A stretch of DNA of 64,000 nucleotides from Amycolatopsis echigonensis (GCF_014174495.1 NZ_JACJHR010000002.1:227499-291498), one strand, 5' to 3'; counted from the stretch's first letter, positions 31,166 to 40,222 are shown. Notes: a model not told the origin generated them from the sequence alone. Made by a program: numbers and translations.

Positions 31166-32332
31166 GTGCTCGATTTCATCTACTACCCCGTGTCCTTCAT
31201 CTTGTGGTGTTGGCACAAGGTCTTCGGGTTCGTCTTCGGCGAAGCGACCGCGATCTCGTGGATCCTCGGCATCATCTTCCTGACGTTCACCGTCCGCGGC
31301 ATCATGTTCAAGCCGTTCGTGAACCAGGTCCGGTCGATGAAGAAGATGCAAGACTTCGCGCCGGAAATGAAGAAGATCCAGAAGAAGTACGCGAACGACC
31401 GGCAGCGCCAGGCGCAGGAGATGCAGAAGCTCCAGCGCGAGCACGGCGTCAACCCGCTCGGCAGCTGCCTTCCGATGGTCCTTCAGATCCCGGTCTTCAT
31501 CGGCCTGAACCACGTGCTCCGCGCGTTCACCATGCCGCCGGCCGGCGGCGGTCCGAAGACCGAGAACTACTTCTTCAACCAGCACGACGTCAACTCGTAC
31601 GTCAGCGCCAAGCTCTTCGGCGTCAACATGGGCGAGGCGGTCAACAACGGCGTCGGCGCCGTCGCCGGCCACGTCGCGAACGGCGGCTGGCACTGGGAGG
31701 TCCTCCCGGTCGCGCTGCCGTTGATGATCATCGCCTCGATCGCCACGCACCTCACCGCGCGGCACTCGGTCTCCCGGCAGAACGCGTCGGCCGCGGGCAC
31801 CCCGCAGACCGCGATCATGAACAAGCTCACCATGTACATCTTCCCGCTCGGTGTGCTCGTGTTCGGTGCCTTCTTCCCGCTCGGCCTGCTCTTCTACTGG
31901 CTGGCGAACAACGGCTGGACGCTCATGCAGCAGCGCCTCGTCTACACGAAGATCGACAAGGAAGAGGCCGCTCGCAAGGCGGAGGCCGCCGAGAAGCGCG
32001 CGTCGCTCGGCCCGAAGCCGGGCCAGAAGCCGACCGCGCCGAAGGTCGGGCAGAAGCCGGTGCAGCAGAAGAAGAACCAGCAGGGTCAGCAGAGCAAGGT
32101 GGCCAAGGCGGGTTCCGCGCACGGTTTCGCGCAGACCGCGTCCGACGGCAAGTCCGGCAACGCGAAGTCCGACGGCGGCACGTCGTCCGAAGCGAAGGCA
32201 GCCGAATCCGGGAACAGCGCGGAGAGCGCTCCGGAGCAGACGTCGAACCAGAACGGATCGAAGGAGAACGGCACCGGGGTGCCCGGACTCCTCAAGGACT
32301 CGAACAGGAAGTCGGGCCGGAAGCGTCGCTGA
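31166..32332 (+). CDS. yidC: Membrane protein insertase YidC
   Basis: A 388-residue Oxa1/YidC-family insertase which integrates proteins into the cytoplasmic membrane alone or with SecYEG. Short actinobacterial type without the large periplasmic domain of Gram-negatives: an N-terminal anchor (MLDFIYYPVSFILWCWHKVF), a cytoplasmic helical hairpin (KKMQDFAPEMKKIQKKYAND), the hydrophilic-groove Arg in TFTVRGIMFKP, and transmembrane segments near 100-115, 190-205 and 225-250. The last about 110 residues are a Lys/Gln/Ser-rich cytoplasmic tail, likely for ribosome contact. GTG start at 31166. Confidence 0.95.
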   Translation: MLDFIYYPVSFILWCWHKVFGFVFGEATAISWILGIIFLTFTVRGIMFKPFVNQVRSMKKMQDFAPEMKKIQKKYANDRQRQAQEMQKLQREHGVNPLGSCLPMVLQIPVFIGLNHVLRAFTMPPAGGGPKTENYFFNQHDVNSYVSAKLFGVNMGEAVNNGVGAVAGHVANGGWHWEVLPVALPLMIIASIATHLTARHSVSRQNASAAGTPQTAIMNKLTMYIFPLGVLVFGAFFPLGLLFYWLANNGWTLMQQRLVYTKIDKEEAARKAEAAEKRASLGPKPGQKPTAPKVGQKPVQQKKNQQGQQSKVAKAGSAHGFAQTASDGKSGNAKSDGGTSSEAKAAESGNSAESAPEQTSNQNGSKENGTGVPGLLKDSNRKSGRKRR

Positions 32333-32360
32333 CGCTTCGGGTTCGGAGAGGAGACTGAAG

Positions 32361-32900
32361 ATGTCGGAGACGGTCGACACGATCGACGCCGATCAGGAAG
32401 AGACGAGCGCACCGGCCGAGCAGAAGGCGGGCGGTGACGACGCTCTCGTGCAAGAGGGCGACATCGCCGGCGACTACCTCGAGCGTCTGCTGGACCTGCT
32501 CGACTACGACGGCGACATCGATCTGGACGTCGAAGCCGGCCGCGCGATCGTCAGCATCGACGGCGGCGACGACTTGGAGAAGCTGGTCGGCCCCCGCGGC
32601 ACGGTGCTCGAAGCGCTGCAGGAGCTGACCCGCCTCGCGGTCCAGCAGGAGACCGGCTCGCGCAGCCGGCTGATGCTGGACATCGCCGGCTGGCGCGCGG
32701 ACCGCCGCGAGGAGCTCCGCGAGCTCGGCCGGTCCACCGCGGAGTCGGTCCTGGCGAGCGGCGAGCGGGTTCGGCTTCAGCCGATGAGCCCGTTCGAGCG
32801 CAAGGTCGTCCACGACGCGGTCGCGACGGTCAAGGGCGTCACGAGCGAGAGCGAGGGCGAGGACCCGAAGCGCCGCGTGGTGATCTTCCCCGAGGACTGA
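32361..32900 (+). CDS. jag: Jag/KhpB-like KH-R3H RNA-binding protein
   Basis: A 179-residue RNA-binding protein. After an acidic N-terminus, a KH-like domain contains LEKLVGPRGTVLEALQELTRL, and the C-terminal R3H motif is LQPMSPFERKVVHDAVATV with the diagnostic Arg-x3-His (ERKVVHDA). In Gram-positives KhpB/Jag works with KhpA in post-transcriptional control of cell growth and division. GAGGAG lies shortly before the ATG. Last gene of the rpmH operon, followed by a terminator. Confidence 0.93.
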   Translation: MSETVDTIDADQEETSAPAEQKAGGDDALVQEGDIAGDYLERLLDLLDYDGDIDLDVEAGRAIVSIDGGDDLEKLVGPRGTVLEALQELTRLAVQQETGSRSRLMLDIAGWRADRREELRELGRSTAESVLASGERVRLQPMSPFERKVVHDAVATVKGVTSESEGEDPKRRVVIFPED

Positions 32901-32927
32901 GCCCTCGGACGCGGAAAGCACTGAGCC

Positions 32928-32968
32928 GAAGCGGCCCACCGGAGTGATTCCGGTGGGCCGCTTCTTTT
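32928..32968 (+). terminator. Terminator of the rpmH-rnpA-yidD-yidC-jag operon
   Basis: A perfect 15-bp stem (32928-32942 with 32950-32964), 7-nt loop and TTTT tail, 28 bases after the jag stop. Confidence 0.93.
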
Positions 32969-33249
32969 ATGTCTGCCGCTGGGGCGGGTGTCGCCGACAG
33001 GTCGCTCCGGCTCCTTCGCTGCCGCGATCTCGATGAGCGCTCACGGCACTTTGCCGAACAGGGTCGCGCCGTCGTCCGGTGTTACGGACCTCCGGATGTA
33101 GCGACGACATCTGGCGCCCGTTGGCGACGGCGTGCCGCTCCACTGTTAGGTGCGTACTCGGTCGGCGTCCTCCCCTGTTCGTCGGACGGTGCGCTCTCCG
33201 TTCGGAATGGCGCGGCGGGTGGCGCGACCGCGCGAATTACAAGCGTGGC

Positions 33250-33305
33250 GTTTCACGTGAAACTCGCCCGCCGTCTCACCCGGGTGACTGCGTTTCACGT
33301 GAAAC
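33250..33305. promoter_or_regulatory. Two consensus parS sites
   Basis: GTTTCACGTGAAAC occurs at 33250-33263 and again at 33292-33305, each a perfect palindrome and exact match to the bacterial parS consensus. They lie 42 bases apart, about four helical turns, in the interval before rsmG. ParB should nucleate here. Confidence 0.95.
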
Positions 33306-33401
33306 GACATGTGGATCGCTCGGCGACTCGAGTGGACTTGTCCACAGTTGCGGTCTGTCGGCTCGATTTGCCGTCGGCATCAGGGACAATCAACCGAGCG
33401 C

Positions 33402-33415
33402 GTTTCACGTGAAAC
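33402..33415. promoter_or_regulatory. Consensus parS site at the rsmG start
   Basis: Third exact GTTTCACGTGAAAC, 24 bases before the chosen rsmG start and 110 bases after the second site. It overlaps the likely 5' untranslated region of the rsmG-parAB transcript, so ParB binding could affect its own expression. Confidence 0.95.
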
Positions 33416-33438
33416 GCGCGGAGCGAGGAGTGGAAGTA

Positions 33439-34119
33439 GTGAGCTTGGACGGCGCCACCGGGACGGTCCGGACCGCGGCGGTGGAGGTGTTCGGGGAGCG
33501 CGTCGAGCAAGCCGCCGGGTACGTGGAGCTGCTGGCGACCCATGGGGTCGAGCGAGGGTTGATCGGACCGCGTGAGGTGGACCGACTGTGGGAACGGCAC
33601 GTCCTGAACTCCGCGGTGATCGGCGAGCAGATCCCGTCCGGGGCGCGCGTGGTCGACGTCGGGTCCGGTGCGGGGCTTCCGGGAGTACCGCTGGCGATCG
33701 CTCGACCGGACCTCGATATCGTGCTCTTGGAACCCATGGCTCGCCGGGTTGACTGGTTGGCCGAGGTCGCCGAGAAGCTGGAACTCCCGATCACCATCGT
33801 CCGTGGACGCGCCGAGGAGCGGTCCGTACGCGAGCAGCTGAGTGGCGCAGACGTCGTCACCGCACGCGCGGTCGCCCCTCTTGCTCGGCTCGCGGGCTGG
33901 TGCCTTCCCCTGGTTCGTCCCGAAGGTCGACTGGTTGCCCTCAAAGGCGCCAGCGCCGCCGAAGAGATCTCCCGTGACCGCGACGCGGTGCGCAAGGCCG
34001 GTGGTGCCGAACCACAGGTCGCGGAATGCGGGAAGGCGGTACTCGAAGTCCCCAGCACGGTGGTCCTGATCCGTCGCCTGCCGCCGAAGCCGAACCGGCC
34101 ACGCGGCAGACGGAGCTAG
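33439..34119 (+). CDS. rsmG: 16S rRNA (guanine-527-N7) methyltransferase
   Basis: A 226-residue SAM-dependent methyltransferase (GidB) which methylates G527 of 16S rRNA; loss gives low-level streptomycin resistance. The SAM motif is VVDVGSGAGLPGVPLAIARP, preceded by WERHVLNSAVI, and followed by TARAVAPLARLAGW and the typical ALKG. Several GTG codons are in frame; 33439 has GAGGAG 8 bases upstream. It opens the rsmG-parA-parB operon, with parS sites on both sides. Confidence 0.93.
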   Translation: MSLDGATGTVRTAAVEVFGERVEQAAGYVELLATHGVERGLIGPREVDRLWERHVLNSAVIGEQIPSGARVVDVGSGAGLPGVPLAIARPDLDIVLLEPMARRVDWLAEVAEKLELPITIVRGRAEERSVREQLSGADVVTARAVAPLARLAGWCLPLVRPEGRLVALKGASAAEEISRDRDAVRKAGGAEPQVAECGKAVLEVPSTVVLIRRLPPKPNRPRGRRS

Positions 34120-34139
34120 CGCATGACAACAGCCGCGCC

Positions 34140-34153
34140 GTTCCACGTGAAAC
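34140..34153. promoter_or_regulatory. parS site between rsmG and parA
   Basis: GTTCCACGTGAAAC: 13 of 14 bases match the consensus. It lies 20 bases past the rsmG stop and about 50 bases before the parA start. Confidence 0.88.
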
Positions 34154-34205
34154 AACGCGGCGTGAACGTCCCCGAATCGTCTACCAGGAGGAGGTGTCGA
34201 GACCG

Positions 34206-35129
34206 GTGAATCCCCCGCCGTCCGACTCCGCGGAGGCCAGCCAGGAGATGGGCTGGACGCCGATCGCTGAAGAAGCCGTTCGCGCCGCGAGCGTGCTCCA
34301 CCCCAAGGAAGGGGTACTCCCCCGACCGGATCGCCGGCGCGTGCTCACCGTCGCCAACCAGAAGGGCGGGGTCGGCAAGACGACGAGCACCGTCAACCTG
34401 GCCGCGGCGCTCGCCGTGCACGGGTTGAAGACGTTGGTGATCGACCTCGATCCGCAGGGCAACGCCAGCACCGCGCTCGACATCGACCACCGCTCCGGGA
34501 CCCCCTCGATCTACGAGGTGCTCATCGGCGAGGTCTCGATTGCCGAGGCCGCGGCGCAGAGCGAGCAGTCCCCCAACCTCTACTGCGTGCCCGCGACGAT
34601 CGACCTCGCTGGTGCCGAAATCGAACTCGTCTCCATGGCGAACCGTGAGACGCGGCTCAAGGAGGCGCTGTCGTCCGGCGCGCTCGACGAGATCGGCGTC
34701 GACTACGTCTTCATCGACTGCCCGCCGTCGCTCGGTCTCCTCACGGTCAACGCGATGGTGGCGGCGCAGGAAGTGCTCATCCCGATCCAGTGCGAGTACT
34801 ACGCACTGGAAGGTCTCGGGCAGCTCCTCAGCAACATCGAACTCGTGCAGCAGCACCTCAACCGCGAACTGAGCGTGTCGACGATTCTGCTCACCATGTA
34901 CGACGGTCGCACCAAACTGGCCGACCAGGTGACCAATGAGGTCCGCAATCACTTCGGCGACACCGTGCTGAAGACCGTCATCCCGCGCAGCGTGAAGGTG
35001 TCCGAGGCACCCGGCTACGGCCAGACCGTGCTCTCCTACGACCCCGGTTCACGTGGTGCCATGAGCTATCTCGACGCGGCGAAGGAAATCGCCGAGCGGG
35101 GTGTGAACGAGAGGAGCAGCACCACATGA
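34206..35129 (+). CDS. parA: Chromosome-partitioning ATPase ParA (Soj)
   Basis: A 307-residue deviant-Walker ATPase which moves ParB-parS complexes. Walker A is [10 protein letters not shown] (about residue 52-61), then [20 protein letters not shown] and the C-terminal [19 protein letters not shown] block. The start is uncertain: GTG 34206 (VNPPPSDS) gives a natural N-terminal extension, while GTG 34194 sits too close to the strong AGGAGGAGG. Followed by parB with a 4-base ATGA overlap. Confidence 0.94.
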   Translation: MNPPPSDSAEASQEMGWTPIAEEAVRAASVLHPKEGVLPRPDRRRVLTVANQKGGVGKTTSTVNLAAALAVHGLKTLVIDLDPQGNASTALDIDHRSGTPSIYEVLIGEVSIAEAAAQSEQSPNLYCVPATIDLAGAEIELVSMANRETRLKEALSSGALDEIGVDYVFIDCPPSLGLLTVNAMVAAQEVLIPIQCEYYALEGLGQLLSNIELVQQHLNRELSVSTILLTMYDGRTKLADQVTNEVRNHFGDTVLKTVIPRSVKVSEAPGYGQTVLSYDPGSRGAMSYLDAAKEIAERGVNERSSTT

Positions 35130-36142
35130 CTGAGCGCAGAGGAGGGCTCGGCCGCGGACTGGCGGCCCTGATCCCGACCGGCCCGGCAACGCCTCCGCCG
35201 GCCGCGACCGAAAGCAGCACGGCTGCCGAGAAAGCGGTGCGCGAGGACAAAGGCTGGTTCGCGGCGAACGGTGCCGCGGGCCAGCCGATCGCGGGCGGCG
35301 AGGTCGCCGGTGCGGTGTACCGCGAGATCCCGGTCAGCTCGGTCAAGCCGAACCCGAAGCAGCCTCGCCAGGTTTTCGACGAGGAAGCGCTCGCCGAACT
35401 CGAACATTCGATCCGCGAGTTCGGGCTCATGCAGCCGATCGTCGTCCGTGAACTCGGCGACGATCAGTACGAGCTCGTCATGGGCGAGCGCCGGCTGCGG
35501 GCCTCGCAGCAGGCGGAGCTCGAGGCGATCCCCGCGATCGTGCGGCAGACCGCCGACGAGTCGATGCTGCGCGACGCGCTGCTGGAGAACATCCACCGCG
35601 TGCAGCTGAACCCGCTCGAAGAGGCGGCGGCTTATCAGCAGCTGCTCGACGAGTTCGCGGTGACGCATGAGGAGCTGGCCGGTCGGATCGGCCGCAGCCG
35701 TCCGGTCATCACGAACACCATCCGGTTGCTCAAACTCCCCCTCCCCGTGCAGCGACGGGTGGCCGCCGGGGTTCTCTCCGCCGGGCACGCGCGGGCGCTG
35801 CTTTCGCTGGAGGATCCGGACAGCCAGGAGGAGCTGGCGGCGCGGATCGTCGCGGAGGGCATGTCGGTGCGCGCCACCGAGGAAGCCGTCACGCTGAAGA
35901 AGAACGAGAAGCCGGCGAAGCCGAAGGCCGCTCCTCGCAAACAGATTCAGGCACCCGGATTGCAGGAACTCGCGAACCGGCTGTCCGACCGGTTCGACAC
36001 CCGGGTGAAGGTCGACCTCGGCCGGCGCAAGGGACGCATCGTTCTCGAGTTCGGGTCGGTGGATGATCTTGAGCGCATCGTCGGGATCATCGACGCGAAT
36101 TCCGGGGAAAAATCGGCGAATCAGAGCGACGAAACCGATTAG
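35126..36142 (+). CDS. parB: Chromosome-partitioning protein ParB (Spo0J)
   Basis: A 338-residue CTPase clamp which loads at parS and spreads along DNA. The N-terminal [14 protein letters not shown] is the ParA-stimulating peptide; the CTP-binding motif is GERRLRAS (near 120) with [17 protein letters not shown]; the helix-turn-helix is [20 protein letters not shown]; a Lys-rich linker ([13 protein letters not shown]) leads to the C-terminal dimerisation domain ([18 protein letters not shown]). ATG start within the parA stop. Confidence 0.96.
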   Translation: MTERRGGLGRGLAALIPTGPATPPPAATESSTAAEKAVREDKGWFAANGAAGQPIAGGEVAGAVYREIPVSSVKPNPKQPRQVFDEEALAELEHSIREFGLMQPIVVRELGDDQYELVMGERRLRASQQAELEAIPAIVRQTADESMLRDALLENIHRVQLNPLEEAAAYQQLLDEFAVTHEELAGRIGRSRPVITNTIRLLKLPLPVQRRVAAGVLSAGHARALLSLEDPDSQEELAARIVAEGMSVRATEEAVTLKKNEKPAKPKAAPRKQIQAPGLQELANRLSDRFDTRVKVDLGRRKGRIVLEFGSVDDLERIVGIIDANSGEKSANQSDETD

Positions 36143-36272
36143 GGATCACCCAGGGTCGTTTCGTCACGGTGATGATTGCGGTTCGAGGCGGCTGCGGTTA
36201 CCCGGAGTGGCCGCCGGAATCGACCGGCGCGGGGAAGGGCGGCAGACCGCCGCCCGCCCCGTCCGCCTGGTT

Positions 36273-37223
36273 TCAGTTCGCGCGAGCGACGGCGCGCGCG
36301 ACGAGATCCGCGAAAACCGAACCGAGTGTGGTGCCGGCGGCCTCGACTGCCATCGGCACCGTCGACGTTTCGGTGAGGCCCGGCGAAAGGTTCACTTCGA
36401 GGAAGTGGACTCCCCCGTCCGGAGTGATCACCGCGTCGGTGCGCGAGATGTCGCGCAGCCCGAGCCACCGGTGCGCGCCGACGGCGAGTTCACCGACCGC
36501 CTTCGCGGCTTCGTCGGAAATCCGGGCCGGGGTGAAGAAATCGGTGAGACCCGCGGTGTAGCGCGCGGTGTAGTCGTAGACGCCGTTCTCCGGCACGATC
36601 TCGACCGCGGGCAGGGCCTCGGGCCCGTTCTCCCCTTCGATGACCGTGACGGCCACTTCAACGCCGTCCACGAACCGTTCCGCGAGCACGGTGTCGCCAT
36701 AGGCGAAGCAGCCGACCATCGCCGCGGGCAGCTCCGCCGCCTCCCGGACCACCTGGGTGCCGAGCGCCGACCCGCCCTGATCCGGCTTGAGGATCAGCGG
36801 CAGGCCGAGCCGCTCGACCATCGCGTCGAGGACCGATTGGGCCCCCAGCTCGCGAAAAGTGCTGTGCGGCAACACAATCCAGTCCGGCGTCGAGAACCCG
36901 GCCTGCTGCACGAACGCCTTCGCGGTCGGCTTGTCCCAGGCGCGACGGCAGCCCTGCGAGTGGGTGCCGACGAACGGCACGTCGAGCATCTCCAGCACGG
37001 TCTGCACCGAGCCGTTCTCCCCCTCGCCGCCGTGCAGCGCGACGACAACCGCGTCCGGACGCTGCGTGCGCAGCCGCTCCAGCAGCCCGGCGTCGGTGTC
37101 CCACTCCTCCACCGTGAGGCCCTCGGCCCGCAGCGCGGCGGACAGCCTGCGCCCGGAGCGAAGCGAAACGTCGCGTTCGTGGGAAAGCCCGCCGGCGAGC
37201 ACGGCAACGGTACGGTCGACCAC
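36273..37223 (-). CDS. ddl: D-alanine--D-alanine ligase family protein
   Basis: A 316-residue ATP-grasp ligase, expected to join two D-alanines for peptidoglycan. Visible landmarks: VAVLAGGLSHERDVSLRSG at the start, HGGEGENGSVQ, the ATP-grasp LPLILKPDQGGSALGT, the omega-loop YDYTARY (Tyr as in D-Ala-D-Ala rather than D-Ala-D-Lac enzymes), and the C-terminal LEVNLSPGLTETS metal site. The ATP-grasp loop (DQGGSALG) and the Leu-Ser-Pro-Gly metal loop (NLSPG where Ddl has NTxPG) depart from the usual consensus, so it may be a divergent paralogue. GTG start, 30 bases after the aminotransferase stop: likely one operon. A second, housekeeping ddl may exist elsewhere. Confidence 0.82.
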   Translation of the reverse strand: MVDRTVAVLAGGLSHERDVSLRSGRRLSAALRAEGLTVEEWDTDAGLLERLRTQRPDAVVVALHGGEGENGSVQTVLEMLDVPFVGTHSQGCRRAWDKPTAKAFVQQAGFSTPDWIVLPHSTFRELGAQSVLDAMVERLGLPLILKPDQGGSALGTQVVREAAELPAAMVGCFAYGDTVLAERFVDGVEVAVTVIEGENGPEALPAVEIVPENGVYDYTARYTAGLTDFFTPARISDEAAKAVGELAVGAHRWLGLRDISRTDAVITPDGGVHFLEVNLSPGLTETSTVPMAVEAAGTTLGSVFADLVARAVARAN

Positions 37224-37253
37224 CGTGGGAACTCCTTAGTGTTGCAGGGCCGG

Positions 37254-38573
37254 TCAGACCGTGTCCGGAGACGGGGTCTCGGGCCCCGGGATGGTGCGCG
37301 CCTTCACGCTACCGAAGGTGCGGCTGAGGTCCATTTCGGACTCGAGCACCGCGGCGAGCCGGCGCACGCCCTCGCGGATGCGTTCCGGCGTCGGATAGCA
37401 GTACGACAACCGCATCTGGCGAGAGCCGAAACCGTCGGCGTAGAAACCGGTGCCGGACGCGTACGCCACCCGGGCGGTCACCGCACGCGGCAACATCGCT
37501 TTGGTGTCAACGCCTTCCGGCACGGTGACCCACACGTAGAAGCCGCCGTCCGGGTTGGTCCAAGAGCAGCCGGGCGGAAGATACTGGTGCAGCGCCGACA
37601 ACATCGCGTCGCGGCGTTCGCGGTAGTTCTCCCGGAACTTCTTGATCTGGCCCTTCCAATCGTGCGTCGCGAGATAGCGCGAGACGATCATCTGGTTGAA
37701 GGTCGGCGGGCACAACGTGGCGGATTCCGCTGCCAGCACAAGCTTTTCGCGCACCGCGTGCGGCGCGAGCACCCAGCCGACGCGCAGCCCGGAGGCGAAC
37801 GTCTTCGAGAACGAGCCGAGGTACACGACGTTGTCCGGGTCGAGCGAGCGCAGCGCCGGGTAGGTCTGGCCGTCGAACCCGAGCAGCCCGTACGGGTTGT
37901 CCTCGATGATCAGCACGCCGTGCTCACGGCAGATCTCGACGATCTCCGGACGCCGTTCGACCGACAAGGTAACGCCAGCCGGATTGTGGAAATTCGGGAT
38001 AGTGTAAAGGAATTTGACCCGCTGCCCGGCTTTTTCGGCCTGGCGCAAGGCTTCCCGCAGTCCTTCGGGCACGAGACCGTGCTCGTCCATCGCGACGTGC
38101 ACGACATTGGCCTGGTAGGCGGAGAACGACCCGAGCGCACCGACGTACGACGGGCCTTCGGCGATCACGACGTCACCCGGGTCGCAGAAAAGCCGGGTCA
38201 CCATGTCGAGGCCCATCTGGGAACCGACGGTGACCACGACGTCGTCGGGGTGCGCCTTGATCCCCTCGAGAGCCATGATTTCGCAGATCTGGTCACGCAG
38301 CGCGGGAATCCCGTGCGCGGATCCGTACTGCAGGGCGACGAGCCCCTCCTCGGCGATGATCTCGCCGACCTGAGCCGACAGGGTGTCGAGCGGCAGCGCG
38401 GCCAGGTTCGGCATGCCGCCGGCGAGCGAGACGACCTCCGGCCGGCTTGCCACTGCGAAAAGCGCGCGGATCTCGGATGCGGTCATCCCGGCGGTACGCG
38501 CCGCGTACCGGTCGAGATGCGGGTCGAGATTGTTGCGGCCGGTCTGCGGCTTCGCGGGGCGGTTCTCGGTCAT
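37254..38573 (-). CDS. PLP-dependent aminotransferase, class I/II
   Basis: A 439-residue fold-type I aminotransferase of the 2-aminoadipate/valine-pyruvate group. The PLP-binding Lys is in LGSFSKTFASGLRVGW (about 253-268); the ring-contact IPNFHNPAGVTLS and the Asp of IIEDNPYG are present; the C-terminal Arg block is MRLSYCYPTPE. No GntR helix-turn-helix at the N-terminus, so it is not a MocR regulator. The substrate is not evident. It is divergent from the GNAT gene and precedes the ddl-like gene, so a role in D- or L-amino-acid supply to the wall is a possible link, though unproven. Confidence 0.9.
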   Translation of the reverse strand: MTENRPAKPQTGRNNLDPHLDRYAARTAGMTASEIRALFAVASRPEVVSLAGGMPNLAALPLDTLSAQVGEIIAEEGLVALQYGSAHGIPALRDQICEIMALEGIKAHPDDVVVTVGSQMGLDMVTRLFCDPGDVVIAEGPSYVGALGSFSAYQANVVHVAMDEHGLVPEGLREALRQAEKAGQRVKFLYTIPNFHNPAGVTLSVERRPEIVEICREHGVLIIEDNPYGLLGFDGQTYPALRSLDPDNVVYLGSFSKTFASGLRVGWVLAPHAVREKLVLAAESATLCPPTFNQMIVSRYLATHDWKGQIKKFRENYRERRDAMLSALHQYLPPGCSWTNPDGGFYVWVTVPEGVDTKAMLPRAVTARVAYASGTGFYADGFGSRQMRLSYCYPTPERIREGVRRLAAVLESEMDLSRTFGSVKARTIPGPETPSPDTV

Positions 38574-38756
38574 CGGACACCTGAGGGCTCGGCGGGTACC
38601 TGCTGGTAGATCCATTGAGTGTAACCGCGGCCTCTTCCAGCTCCCCGCTCTTCCGGCGCTTGTCACATCGGCCTATCCTCGGGGTGGTTCTTCCGGTCCT
38701 GCCTGCGCTCTTGCGGGCGCCGCGGCCGGAGTCGAGGGGTTCCAGGGAGGTTTCCG

Positions 38757-39401
38757 GTGTCACGTCGCGTGGTGGGCGTCACCCTGGACAATCTCGAGCA
38801 CCTGCCCAAGAGCTGCCGCCAGTGCGTGTACTGGGAGCTCGCGCCGCATCTGAAGGCGCAGGCCGAGGAGTACGGCTCCACCGAGGTGGAGAAGGAAGCC
38901 TGGGTGTCCAGCGTGCTGCTGGAATGGGGTTCCTGCGGCCGCATCGTCTACAGCGACACGCTGCCGGTCGGCTTCGTCCTCTACGCCCCGCCGAACGCGG
39001 TGCCCCGCTCGCTCGCCTTCCCGACGTCGCCGCCCAGCGCGGACGCCGTTCTGCTCACCGCCTTCCAGGTCCTGCCGGAATTCCGCGGCGGCGGCCTCGG
39101 CCGGATGCTGGTGCAGGCCGTGGCGAAAGACCTCACGAAACGCGGCGTCCGGGCGATCGAAGCCTTCGGTGACGCCACCCCGGACGACGAGGACCCGCTG
39201 GGCCAGCACTCGTGCGTGCTGCCCGCCGCCTTCCTGCAAAGCGTGGGCTTCAAAACGGTGCGCCCGCACCGGAAGTACCCGCGGCTGCGTCTGGAGCTGC
39301 GCTCGGCGATCACCTGGAAGGAAGACGTCGAAGCCGCGCTGGAGCGTCTGCTCGGCCAGGTGACGATCACGACCGCCGAACCGAGTCTCGGCCGAGCCTG
39401 A
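38757..39401 (+). CDS. GNAT-family acetyltransferase
   Basis: A 214-residue GNAT protein. The acetyl-CoA site is visible as LTAFQVLPEFRGGGLGRMLV (Q/RxxGxG/A loop: EFRGGGLG). The N-terminus has CRQCVYWEL, a Cys-x2-Cys that could bind metal or be redox-active. It occupies the place of the conserved hypothetical gene between parB and cwlM in mycobacteria (I recall Rv3916c there). Substrate unknown. GTG start; divergent from the aminotransferase. Confidence 0.85.
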   Translation: MSRRVVGVTLDNLEHLPKSCRQCVYWELAPHLKAQAEEYGSTEVEKEAWVSSVLLEWGSCGRIVYSDTLPVGFVLYAPPNAVPRSLAFPTSPPSADAVLLTAFQVLPEFRGGGLGRMLVQAVAKDLTKRGVRAIEAFGDATPDDEDPLGQHSCVLPAAFLQSVGFKTVRPHRKYPRLRLELRSAITWKEDVEAALERLLGQVTITTAEPSLGRA

Positions 39402-40222
39402 CTTCTTCCCGGGCTGTGGAGATCAGCCAGAATGATCTGGCTGGTACCCACCCTGAACGACCCGCCTGACTAGGTCGCCGAGTTCGGCAACGGCCAGCTC
39501 CGCTTCCACTCGCTGGTCACTCTCCGTATCTACCGCTGCGGCATCCACGGCCTCTCGCCCTGTTTTCTCGGCACCTTCATCCGCCCTGCGAGTGCCGCAA
39601 ACCACCCATTCTCAACAGCATCGACCGAGGTCAGCGGCCACTCGATCCCCGCCGCCCCACCCTGAACACGGGTGTCGCGAGATCGTGTCCGACGAGCCCC
39701 ATACCACCGCGGATTCACTCGGGAAACACCCACTCCCGGTACCTGTGCACAACTGTGGAAGAACCCCCGAGTTATCCACAGATTGCAGATAGAGGCCGTG
39801 GAAAAGCTGTGGATGGATAGAATGGATCTGGGGACGCCCCCCGGGACGGGTGGGGGCTGCCCCCAGGTGTGGTGGGTGCTGCGGCAGTGGGGCGCAAGTT
39901 CTTGTGGCGCCGGTTAAGCGGTGCGGGTGCTCCGGTTGTTTGGTGGTGCGGCTACGGGTGGCGGGCCGCCGGGGTGGGGGTTGGAGGCCGGGGAGGTTCC
40001 GCGGGGAGTGGGGCGGCGAGTCGTGACTGTGGGTAGTGGTTGGCTGGGGTGAGTTCTGGTCAGCGCGGCTAAACGGGCGGCTGGGCACGCTGGGGCTGAA
40101 GAGGGCGGTGCCGGTTCGGGGCGTGCTGAACGAGCCTGGCGACGTTCAGGGAGGAAAGTCCCGGGCAGAGGCCAATCAGGGGGCAGCTAGGGGTAGAGCA
40201 GAGGCCGAACGAAGAAGGGCGG
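39402..40222. other. Long gene-free interval with DnaA boxes and G-rich tract
   Basis: About 820 bases with no convincing coding frame. The left part (39,420-39,700) has scraps of open frame on both strands and may be decayed sequence. Around 39,740-39,830 there are DnaA-box-like elements. From about 39,830 the plus strand is very G-rich. Near 40,126-40,149 there is a 7-bp hairpin followed by GGGAGGAAAGTCCCGGGC at 40,150, which resembles a conserved RNase P RNA segment but is not followed by the rest of that RNA. Confidence 0.5.
39772..39780 (+). promoter_or_regulatory. Consensus DnaA box outside oriC
   Basis: TTATCCACA, exact consensus, with a weaker TGTGGATGG at 39806-39814 in the opposite orientation. 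It lies about 12 kb from oriC in a gene-free stretch. Confidence 0.5.

Noticed and set aside
36273..37223. A VanA-type D-Ala-D-Lac ligase (vancomycin self-resistance)
   Set aside because: The omega loop reads YDYTARY with the Tyr of D-Ala-D-Ala ligases, and no vanH or vanX partner is adjacent.
36063..38609. A long plus-strand frame antisense to ddl and the aminotransferase
   Set aside because: Arg-rich shadow frame; the opposite strand gives two well-defined enzymes with all motifs.
39612..40088. A minus-strand frame of about 158 codons in the gene-free interval
   Set aside because: It is Pro/Thr/Arg-rich low-complexity sequence without a ribosome binding site or recognisable domain.
40120..40222. 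A complete RNase P RNA gene
   Set aside because: Only one conserved-looking segment is visible and the cwlM coding region begins too soon for the remaining about 300 bases of the RNA.
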